Shown: positions 33,881-44,116 of the stretch, in pieces
How the letters are laid out: each line of letters starts with the position of its first letter
How positions within the stretch are numbered: the stretch's first letter is position 1
Origin: Platerodrilus igneus
Lineage: Eukaryota > Arthropoda > Insecta > Coleoptera > Lycidae
Assembly: GCA_036346225.1 (NCBI GenBank)
Contig: JARFIW010000881.1
Span: forward strand, 2,085,001 to 2,149,000
DNA: 64,000 nt
Reading direction: 5' to 3'
The notes under the pieces: generated by a model
Database searches by the model: none
What the model was told of the DNA's origin: nothing
What the model saw: only the letters and a program-made list of their open reading frames with translations
Position numbers and translations under genes: made by a program

Positions 33881-36011
33881 GTAAAAGCTATTATTCACTT
33901 TTATTCTACATTTGCTGTTACCTAATGGCTTCTTCTTTTAATAATTCAACACTATCTTGATTCTCAAAGCATTGCATTGAAGGTCACTACGCGATTTACC
34001 CTCACAAACTTTTCTGTCGATGGTTAAAAGTTTGTTACGGTAATTTTTGAAATAGATCAATTCGGCATTAAATTGCAACGACCTTAATTGAAAACTTTAA
34101 CCTAAGCCTTTTTTATGTTATTTTTGAATAATCCAAATTTAACAAATGCATATTAAAACCGTTCTATATAAAAATGTTCATCAGTACATGGAATATATTC
34201 TATAACCGTTTAGAAATTCGTTAAAACAAACAAGCATTTGCTTCTTCTAAACACTTTAATTCTTTGAAATGTTTGCTCCTCAAAGGACTTTAAATATTAT
34301 CTCGTTCTTTAAAATATGTTTTTTACGCCACCCATTCAATTCCATGTATTCCCCCACTTATGGGTCTGTAGGCACAATCTAGAATCACTCCTTAACCTTC
34401 AAGTAGTACCTCTCGAACGCTCATTCAAGTACGTTACCATACGCGTCAGTCTGGTGAAGTGGTTGAAGTCTCCCAACAATTCCTGAATTCTTTCCTTCCT
34501 TAAACTCTCTACCTTAATTACAGTGTGTAGCAGTACTGGAACGTAGATAAGTACGGCCTTCGTTTGTCATTTCTATGAATTGTAACTTATGCATATCTAC
34601 CGTTTTCGCGTAAATTTAATTACAATGACCAGCCCCTTGCTCTAGCTATCGAAGTTCTATACATACGTGTTTGTTATTTTCAATAGTTATTCGTCGAAAA
34701 ATTAAATATTTCGAATGTGGTGTTATCTGCTCGTGTTCTGTAAAATTCTATATTGTTATCTGCTCTTGTTCGGTCGCTAAGAGTTTATGGGTAATAAAAG
34801 CGTCCTCCTAATTAAGTTACTTTGGGGTATATTTGTAGCGTGGATCGATAACCATACTAACCTCTAACCTTTTCTAAAAAGTCAGACAACGTTATTTGCT
34901 TGACAGTAGCGCTGGTTGGATAAACGCGCATTGGTGCTTTAAAATATATTTTGCTTTTACATTGTTACAACGAAATTTAATGGAATTAATTATCGTACTT
35001 TGCTTTTTTTATTGCTTGCACTCGCAGAATAATTCTACACCAATATCAGTGCGAATGGTTATTCGTTTCGTACCCCATCATTTTCAAAGATGAATAAATA
35101 AACTTTCAACTTTTGAACAAGTTTATTACCCCTTCGTTCTCTTACTCTTACACAACATCCTTTGAACGTTATAGGTCGCGCTTTTAAAGCGTTAGCGCTA
35201 GTATGCTTAGTAAAGTTGTCCACCACCCAGCCATAGACGAATACAGCAGCATCTCCTCATCCTAAGATGGAATCAAAGAGAAGATAGCTCTGGGTACAGT
35301 GCATTTTCCTGTTTGCTTTATATTGTGTTGTTGTTTTGGAAAATAGACACTTCTTTTGATTGATTCCATAATAAATTGCAGAGCGACGTTAACGCACGCT
35401 CACTATACGAACAATTATGTACTTCTTCGTAAAACTTGCTATTTAAATTTTTAATGGGTTGGAGCGCTTTTCCACTGCTTGCTTTTTACTAAATAAATTA
35501 GTGTGAGCGACATCTAGCTTTTTAAAATTTTAAGTTGACGTAGTGCGCTTCCTACAGCAAAGTTATACTTACTGTATTATTATTTCGTTATTTTTTGTAC
35601 ATATTTAGAGTTGGACCATATTCTAAGTATGCTTGTATTTTTATAATAAAATTCTATGCTTGATATTTTTAATTGTTTAGGTTATACTGTATTATATATA
35701 AATTGACGCTTGGTCTACATCTCGTAGCGAACGATTACCTAAATGTATTTCAACGTTTGTAAATATCCTTTTGAAACTATTTGTTTTCCTACAAGTTCGT
35801 AATATAGTTCTTTGTTGCTGAGTTTCCAATTATTTTCTTTCTACGTCACCCACCCCACTCTATGACGTTTTTGAGCTAGCCCGCATTCTAATTCTTTTGG
35901 GGTTCGATTCTGTCACTATGTTTTGTGGCGATATTTAGGATAGGCAATTTTCTACTACTTACGTTGCTGCTTTCGTTCTTGCCTGCACGAAATATCCTAA
36001 CAGGTTTACAA
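33880..36011 (-). repeat. 2-kb repeat family C, copy 1 (LTR-like)
   Basis: Aligns in the same orientation with 39540-41876 in several blocks: 33990-34200 with 39670-39890, 35090-35290 with 41088-41290, and 35690-36011 with 41550-41876. In minus orientation it begins TGTTAGGATATTTCG; copy 3 begins TGTTACGGTGTTCCG. The TGTTA start suggests an LTR. It has no coding frame. The parent element is not identified. Confidence 0.6.
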
Positions 36012-36239
36012 TTTTTTGCAGTTTTAAAAACTTTTTGGCTTCTTACATTTTTTAGGTGATTGGTACCGTTTTCAGATTATTTCCCGTAATAATCATCAAT
36101 GCAGGCGTAGTAAATTAGCATAATTGTAATTTAGTAAGATAAAATTTTGATTGCCACCTTGAAGAAGGTTTAACATTTTGCCTAATTCTTGTTCCTAATT
36201 GGTTTTAAGTTTTCGGAAATTTATTAACACCTAAAACAA

Positions 36240-38140
36240 CTTAACCAACACTCAAAACTTGAGTCTTAATTTTATTAACAAACTGTATGCAGAAATACTC
36301 TTTATATACGAGAATAGTTGTAACATCCACTGTGAGGTACCTGTTATTATTTGAATTTTATGTATCTATAATGACTTAAATTTTATTTAGGAAGTGAAAA
36401 TCGCTACCGGTTTATTTATTGCTATTCATCTTAGCTTTCACAATAATGAAAATGGATTCCACTTATTTTATTTTAAGTATAGTAAAACCTGATGTTATCC
36501 ACGCAGTCCAAATTAATTTTAATTTACTAGAAACCCTTGAGCAAAATAATATTGACAAAATTTCTTTGAAAGCAAGCAAGCAAGCCAACAAGCAAAAAAT
36601 ATATATTCCAGATAACAGCAAAATATTCCTAGAATGCATGTAATAAAGAAAGCAAAATACGATAATTAATTTCGTTGTTCGCATGGGAAAGCCACGTATA
36701 TTTTAAAACAACCAAGCGAGTATGCAACCAGGTACACTGTCAAGAAAAAGCAGTTGCCTGATTTTAATAATGAATAGAGGTTTGCATTATTATTGATCCA
36801 AGCTACGGAGATACCAGAAACAACTAATTAGAGGTAGCGACTTTATTATTCATAAAACTTAAGCGAGCTCTAACGCCTAAAGATACAAAATAGGTTTCCT
36901 CAGTAAAATCTTTTATACAAAGCAGTTGTGTCGAACATGTTTTGTAGAATACACTATTTGAAATTACAAGCGCGTATTTCAAAGGAGAAACTATTAAATT
37001 GGAGGCGTAAATACTTGATGTTTTCAACGAATTTAGTGAAGCTGTTTTAATGGTACTCGAACAGTTCAGAGAATATATAAACTGTTATAGGATACGTTCC
37101 ACACACCTCTATTGTACACAAGACTAGAGTATTTTTATAAGACGGCTTAATACGTATTTATTGAACTTGTTAGGCTAGTATAATTTGGGAATAACATAAG
37201 AAGGGGTTAGATTAGCGCTTATAATTAGGGTAGTTGCAAATTAATGCAGAATTGATCTATTTCAAAAAGTTAACGTAACAAATTCAACGTATCAAAATTA
37301 AAAGGTTGTAGTAGGAAGCAGAAGTAAGGGTGTAGGCAGTACAGTAATATCATAAAGCAAAAGAAAATTCGTTTGAGAAAACTCGAAGAAAAGCAAAAAC
37401 CAAAAAAAAATTAAATAATATCCGGCTTTAAAGACCAATATACACTAACAGGATGAACGCTTAAGGAAACTACAAGAAACACTAAAAAATCGACCTAAGA
37501 ATTTTTATGCGACTTGAAGGACTAGTACACTGAACCAAATCAAGAAGTTTAAAGGACATAGGAAAAAGAAAAGTAGAAGGTAGTAATCATTGAGGAAAAT
37601 GATGGAATGGCCGAACACTGCAAAAAGTTGTCGGAGGATAGATATCTCTAGTAAATAAACAGTAAAGTTTTGAACCTCAAGAGAATACATTAGTTTTTCG
37701 CGGCAAAACCAAAAAGTAAAAAAAGGAACGAGGAGGAAAGCCAACAACATAAGCCAAAACGAAACAATAATAGAAAACCTCAAAGTAAGCAGGGGTACAA
37801 CATGTATGCTGAATAGAAAAAATTGAAGTACTTCACGCTGTAGTAACAAAGAATCGCATTAAACAAAGAACTGAAAAAAAGAATAACCAACTTGGTCAAA
37901 GGTCGTCTAAGTCGTGGTTTCCGAAGAAGAGAAAAAGGTCTAGAAAGCACTTACCAGAGGAAGTGGATCAAAGAATTTCATAAAGTCCGTGTGGAGACTA
38001 ACAATAAGAAAACCAGCAGAAGGATAGCGAATGATAATTGGATCAAAAGGAGCGGAGAAGTAAAACTAAAACTAAAAACTATAAGAAAGCAGCACCAAAA
38101 CAGAAAGAATAGGGCAAAACAAAAAAAAGTAAGATAAGAA
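36240..38140 (+). repeat. Repeat family C, copy 2 (inverted)
   Basis: Reverse-oriented relative of copies 1 and 3: 37100-37400 matches the complement of 39540-39880, and 36463-36690 the complement of about 34970-35090. Its right part (37280-38140) matches 62160-63690 once SINEs are removed from the latter. A basic open frame near the end (37892-38137, Lys/Arg-rich) may be decayed leader or gag but has no diagnostic motif. Confidence 0.55.
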
Positions 38141-38141
<1 letters not shown>

Positions 38142-38190
<49 letters not shown>

Positions 38191-38405
38191 GACCGCTTTA
38201 GTCGCCTCTTACGACAAGCAGATCGTACCGTGCGATTATTCTAATTCTGACCTTCATGGGATTGGTTATAAGGAGAGAACGAAAGAAAAGAGAACCAAGC
38301 AGAATTGTGTGTGTATGAAGTGTGGTGTAAGTGTTGGACCGCTTTAGTCGCCTCTTATGACAGGCTGGTTGCACCGTGGCACTATTCTAATCCGGACCCA
38401 CACGA
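38142..38405. repeat. (GT)n followed by a duplicated TTAGTCGCCTCTTACGACA motif
   Basis: A GT microsatellite (38142-38187) is followed by a roughly 75-bp motif at 38188-38265 and again at 38335-38405: GGACCGCTTTAGTCGCC, CTCTTA[C/T]GACA, then ATTCTAAT and GACC. I recall similar strings scattered in many animal genomes but cannot name the element. Confidence 0.6.
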
Positions 38406-38705
38406 GGTTGGGTGAGTAGTGTGCGGGCGGAATGATGACAAGAGAACAAAGACTTATGAAGAAAGAAAACCAATCAGAACAAGCAAATTATTTAAAAACA
38501 AGAAAACGTAAAGTTCAAAAATCAATTCCTAAAGAAGAGAGGTGTCGGCATAGAAATTGGGGATGCACAGGATTAGTAATGTGTCTTAAGGCATTTGCGT
38601 CGCTAGTAGGAAAATGAAGCAAGATCAAGAACATTAGGATTACGTCGACAAACATCTTCAGGCTTTGAATCAGCATAAAATATTTTCTGCCTTTTATTTC
38701 CTTTG

Positions 38706-39310
38706 TTAACCCATTTCTTTGGTTGAGTTACCGGAACAGGGGGGGATTTTCTTCAAAACAGGATTAACCGAGGGTGTAGTAGTTGTATCATGAGGTTGAG
38801 TAGGTAATGGCGAATGTGGAGGTAATAGTGGTTGTTGTGGTTTAGGATTCTCAGAACACATTATGGAAGAAAGTCGTTTGTTTTTAGTATTGGTTGTAAG
38901 AAAGTCAACGTTAAAAAAAGGACCAGCATTGACTGTAAGTGTATCAACCTTACAAAAAGGAACAAAATCACAGAACACTTCAGCTACGTTAGACAAAGTA
39001 GCAGAATCTTATAGCACTTTGTCAACATTAGATAGATAAGTAGAAGAAAGCATACCTTCATCAACAGTAGTTAAAGGAGCAGGAGCAAGAGCAGGTAAAA
39101 CTTCATCCATAACTTTTCTCGACAACAACAGATAAAGAAACAGGATCACATGAAACTTTGACAACAACAGCAACAGGCATTAAAGATACGGGTTCACTAA
39201 CTTCATCAGTACCTTCTCTGACAGTATTAGAAGTTATCGTCATTTCAGCTATATTTGCGATTGCAGACACGGCAGGAATTCCTTGAGTAGAATCATTTAA
39301 GAAACACTAT
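38706..39310 (-). pseudogene. Decayed coding tract, Val/Ser/Pro-rich, unknown family
   Basis: The minus strand is open from about 39310 down to a stop near 39008, apart from one probable frameshift near 39115. It then opens again to 38706. The first part has Val/Ser-rich repeats around EVSEPVSLMPVAVVVKVS. The second ends in a Pro/Thr-rich segment (PHSPLPTQPHDTTTTPS). It lies downstream of repeat C copy 3 in that copy's orientation, so it could be a gag-like remnant of the same element. No catalytic or zinc motif; function not assigned. Confidence 0.35.
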
Positions 39311-39539
39311 TACGTTGCTACCTATAAGTAACTAATTTGAAGTGTGGGTTACAGTGGAGGAGGAGTCACAAGGTGAGGTAGAAGTAAATACGTAGGATCT
39401 TTTTGATCGTCCTACAAATCGCAAAGGACAGAAGAAATTTGATTCTAATTAGAATGTGTTCGGTAAGTAGGGGCATGGTAAATTACAGTGCGAAGGCTCA
39501 TACGGCTTAAAAAGATATGCTGTGATGGTATTACGATGA

Positions 39540-41876
39540 GCAGGAACAAGTTAACTTTTTTTGTTTTTGCTTTTCTTTGAGTTTTCTCAAACGAATTTTC
39601 TTCTGCTTTATGCTACTACTGTAGTGCCTGCTTCGTTGCCTCTGCTTCCTTCCCCACCCTTTTAGTTTTTCTGGAGGAAATTTGTCACATTAACTTTTTG
39701 AAATAGGACGATTCTGCGTTAATTTGCAACTACCTTAATTAAAACGCTAATCTAAACCCTTTTTATGTTATTCTCATATTATGCAAGTTTAACAAGTTTA
39801 ATAAATACGCGTTAAACCGTCCTATAAAACTACTTTAGTGTTTTGTACAATAGAAGTACGTGGAATGCATCCTATAACAGTTTATATATTCTCTGCACGG
39901 AATACAGTAACATAAAATTTTGGCGTACCAACGTGCGACTACGATTTTTGAAACTAAATTTTTTACTTATAGTTGTCTACAATTTTTGAAACCTTTCTGT
40001 TACGTAATGTCGGCTACGGTTTTCGAAACCTTTGTTTTACTTAATGTGGGTTACGAGTTTCTAAACCTTTCTGTTCTTAGAAGTTGCTCGATATCTTAAA
40101 CCGTTCTTTTTGCTTAAAAATTTGTCCCCGAATTTTGGAAACCTCTATTCTTACTCAACATTTGGTTCTGAATTTTCTGTATATATACCGTTTCGTCCTA
40201 CTAAAATTATTTTGCGTTCGTTTTGTTGTTCCTTTTCCGCTACGTGGTAATTTTCTGTAGATTTTTCTTTATGCCGAGTTACCAGAATTGTGTTTTCGCT
40301 GGCAATTCAAGTTTTCGAAAACACTGATGCCTTATTTCTATTCCTAGATGCTATTTTGTTGCTTTAATTCCATTAGCTTTCGTAAATATTACTTTATCAG
40401 GTCTATCAATTTCTTTTTTAGTCTTTTGAATCTTAATCTATTCTTCGGGTATACTTAATACTTGTTGGCTTCGTTATTCTTTTATTGAGATAAAATGGAT
40501 CTTTGGCACATACATGCGAAACATTTGCGCGAAACTGAGCTGCTGTACGAATTATTTTCTTGTGGGTGAAGGGTGCTTTTTGCATAGAACGCGATGGGGC
40601 ACTCCTTCCACCCATCATTGTATTTGACTACGCCGCCAACCTTGCAGGAGTCACAACTTCTACACGAGGGCTTCTACACTGCCTTGCTAAATTTGATGGT
40701 GACAAATCTTCACTCGCGTTCAAACGCATTAGTTCCCTGTGGCGCCATGCAGGACGTTGCTGTAATCAGTTTTTTCCACTAGAAGCAGAGTTCAAATCCG
40801 TAGGAAATTACTTCATACTTTGAACGATCTCCGCATTTCTTTCGAAAGTAGAATAGAATTATTCCGTTCCGCTACTACTCCGGCAGTTACGTTTGATCCT
40901 ACTTAGACTTTTGCCGCTGAACCGAGTTTGACTTATAAACCTGCTACGATTGAGAAAAGTTTTACTTCGCACGACCGAACGGTTAAGATTCCTTTTAAGC
41001 CTACGGGTAGATTAAATACTCTTTTGGTAATTTTTGCTGTTGCTATACCTATGTTTACTTCTACCCTAATACTTACCGCTGTCGTATTCAAGTATAAATA
41101 CAAGTTCAACCTTTGAAGGGCTCTCTTACTTATTCGACCCTTCTGTTATACAACGTCCCTTGGGTGTTGTAATGTTGCGATTTTGAAATAAATTTTTGTA
41201 CATAGTGTGCTAGTATAGTTAAGTTGGTTGATTCAGCACCCACCCGTAGACAAAGGCAGCCCGCATTTTATCACCCTAAGATGGTACCACTTTTCTGTGT
41301 TCATCAATGTTAACGTCAACAACTTGCTGGTTAATATTTGATTACGCTATTTAAAAATGTAATGTTACGTTCTTAAATCTTACGAGGTGCACTTTTCAAA
41401 ACAGGTCAAAATTATTATAAATATAAGCATTCTGTGTAATTTCTTCTTGTACCTATTTAGGGCTGGTACATGTTGTAAGTATTCTTGCCTGTATATATGT
41501 ACCTATTATTTAAATAATAATCGATATTTTGAAATATTTAGATTTATACTGTATTATATGTAAATTTACGCTTTGTTTACATTACGTTGTAACGAACGAT
41601 TACGTAAGTGTGTGTTTTTGACACCTGTAAATATTCTTTTAGGACTTTATGTTTTACTTACACGTTACAATATAGCTTTTTACTGAGGTTTTCAATTGTT
41701 CTTTTCTATACCATCCACCCCATTTTCGACGTTTTTGAGCTAACCCGTACTCTAGTTCTTTCGGAGTTCGATTCTACCAATCTGCCCCTCTTTTGTTGCG
41801 GTATTCGGTGTAGGTGATTTTCGCTACTTACTTTGCTGCTTTCCTTCTTGTCTGCACGGAACACCGTAACAAAGCA
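39540..41876 (-). repeat. Repeat family C, copy 3 (LTR-like)
   Basis: Same orientation as copy 1, with which it shares blocks over its whole length. Its outer (right) edge is CCGTAACA, the complement of a TGTTACGG start. Open frames at 40560-40823 and 40928-41116 have no recognisable motif and are not shared as frames with copy 1, so I take them as chance. Confidence 0.6.
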
Positions 41877-42082
41877 TAGAAAAAGTTATACCAGTACCTC
41901 GCAAGAATTCAAATGAGCGCATAAGCAATTGATTAAACCGTTACAAGTGGTAGTATCTCATTTACAAAACATCACATAAGAAATCCAAAACCTGTGAGAA
42001 AAGTTAAAGATAAAAATGTGAAACCACCTTCAAAGAAAATTAAGCAAACACCTTTCAAGAAACCATGACATCATTATTATGT

Positions 42083-42466
42083 AGATGTGTTGACGAAAGT
42101 TGAAGAAGAAAACACAGAGAAGTCGGTTTATGGAGTAAAGTTTAATTCTCAAACCGGTACATGCTTGTGGGAAAGTGTGCAGGAAATTAATTCAGAAAAC
42201 AGTCACGTAACCTTAAATAACACCTTGCAGAATTACGTGGAAATCTAAAAGGAACACCATCAAAGAAGAAAGGTTCAGGTCTTCCGATTTATAAAAAACT
42301 AAACTTGAACCACGTAGATTATGTCAACTGGTACAATGTACATGAATTTATCGACCAAATAAAATTATTAGTCGCATCCAACCAAGCTGGAAGCACTAGC
42401 AAAGAAAACATAAACGAAATGATATCCATAATACAAAGATTGAGAGAAGTGGGTATGACAGAATAA
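42083..42466 (+). pseudogene. Broken C-terminal coding fragment with a LKLLVAS/IIQRLRE tail
   Basis: The plus strand reads openly in two frames joined by a shift near 42225-42245. The C-terminal part contains KGSGLPIYKKLNLNHVDYV, then HEFIDQIKLLVASNQAGS and ISIIQRLREVGMTE before a TAA at 42464-42466. I have the impression of having met this kind of ending (D-x-[I/L]-x-L-L-x-A-S-x-x-A-G then I-I-x-x-L-R-E) in insect predicted proteins tied to mobile DNA, but cannot name the family. AATAAA follows at 42466 and a short A-run at 42494, so a processed copy is possible. Confidence 0.45.
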
Positions 42467-42469
42467 ATA

Positions 42470-43120
42470 AACTCGATAGAGTCGTTTGTTTTAAAAAAAA
42501 ATATTTATCATCATTTTGGACGTCTAGAGCGTAAAAATGTAGATATACGACGAAGTCTTCCATGTCAAAGATTTTTATTAACTACCGATTGGGAATCGAA
42601 AGCACCTTTATAGAAAATTAAGTCATATTCCAGAGAAACCTACCTAGATGTTGGGGGCATTTGATTTTCAATATCAAGGTAGCACTGCAAGTTTTTCCTG
42701 GGTTCTCCTTGCAATATTAACATGAAATACAGCCTACATACATGATTGCTATTTATACATACATCAACTAATTACATAACAATAGGCATATTAGCAGCCC
42801 CCGGCTGCTTAAGCCTTACGGTAACGTAATCACACACTTCTTTAATAACCATACCCTCAACCGCATAAATAGAAAAATGTTCCAATCATTGAATTTATAT
42901 GAAATTTAACTATATAAAAATTAATCAGCTGATTTCACGTTAAGCGTTATGGCAACCTTAAAAAACCAGGGCGCGACACAAATTGAAAGTACCGATTTTT
43001 CTAAACTTTAAAATTTTCACCTAATGTTTCAAATCAAAAATTAATAAATCAAAGTCACCTTCAATTTGTGTCATAAATGTCAAACTTAAAATTTTTTATT
43101 ATTTTGACAACGATCCTAGG
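42470..43120. other. Stretch without recognisable features
   Basis: I see no gene or repeat boundary here. The region is AT-rich with a small GC-richer patch near 42800 (CAGCCCCCGGCTG). Confidence 0.5.
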
Positions 43121-43122
43121 TC

Positions 43123-43260
43123 ATGGATGGAAGCGTAAATAAAGACAATTTTAAAAACTCTGAGTGGTTGAATACTCAAGAAAGATTAAGAAAAATTGAT
43201 GTCTGTTGGCAATTACCGCAAAACATAAGATCTATAGCTAGGGTATCAAGAGCTAAGCAG
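43123..43260 (+). CDS. Possible host exon (weak)
   Basis: From ATG 43123 the plus strand encodes MDGSVNKDNFKNSEWLNTQE and continues to SIARVSRAKQ with balanced, non-repetitive composition. GCAG|GTAAAC at about 43258-43264 would make a fair splice donor, after which coding character fades. I recognise no family and found no matching acceptor exon, so this may also be chance. 43430-44116 contains only short frames without motifs. Confidence 0.25.
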
Positions 43261-44116
43261 GTAAACAAAATCTATTGTGTTTTAGCAGATGCATCCACTT
43301 CTAACGTACGCTTTAGTAGTTTGTTAAGTTTTGAGTTATGTGGTATAAATATGATCAAAAATATTTTTTGTTTATTTTACATACATCAGAACCTTGTTAT
43401 AATTTCGTCAAGGTGGACGTCATAGCCCTTATATCGAGAAGTTTACTCTTTTCCTTCAAAGAGAAAAAATTAAACTATGGTGGGGCAAATTTAAGCCATA
43501 TTTCCTTATTTTGTTTAAAAAAAATTAAACTAGGCTTTAAGTTAAACTAATACAATCATTTTTAAACAATCGCTAACACCTGATTTTATTTTTAATATAT
43601 ATGTCAATTGCTTAAAAATTCTTACTCCAAAAATTCAATTTGCTTTTAACTGAAAATTAAAGTAAAAAGGTAAAGGGTTAATTTCCTTTTTATCTGTGGA
43701 AAATTCGAACTCATTACAAATCATTAATCTAACGCTAGTCTATTGTAGAGTTTTAGGTACACCGAATGTCTGTGGTTTGTTCATTTATATGTACTATAGA
43801 AAATCCTTTGATTTATGGCAAATGTATAGACAAAAACTATATAAGGATGGAGTAAAAATAAACCATATTTACTGGCGTTCAAAAAATTTAAAGTGGGTAC
43901 TAAATACTAGTATATATTCCTCAAAATAGCTGAACATGCTTACGTCATAGGAAATAGTTCTTTTTGAAATTTTCATTTAATTACTTGATTGCTAAGCAAG
44001 ATTGTCAATAAAATACTTTTAACAAAATTTTTATTTAAAACTGCATAGTAAAGCATACACATTTTTCATACTAAAACGCTGCTGTACAGAATTTCAAAAC
44101 ACACATCGGACTTATA

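Noticed and set aside
37505..37849. Minus-strand frame resembling a membrane protein
   Set aside because: It is the complement of A-rich repeat C sequence; hydrophobic Phe/Leu-rich frames arise from poly-purine DNA, and the matching copy at 62307-62591 differs in sequence and frame limits.
40560..40823. 87-codon plus-strand frame in repeat C copy 3
   Set aside because: Not conserved in copy 1 and without a motif.
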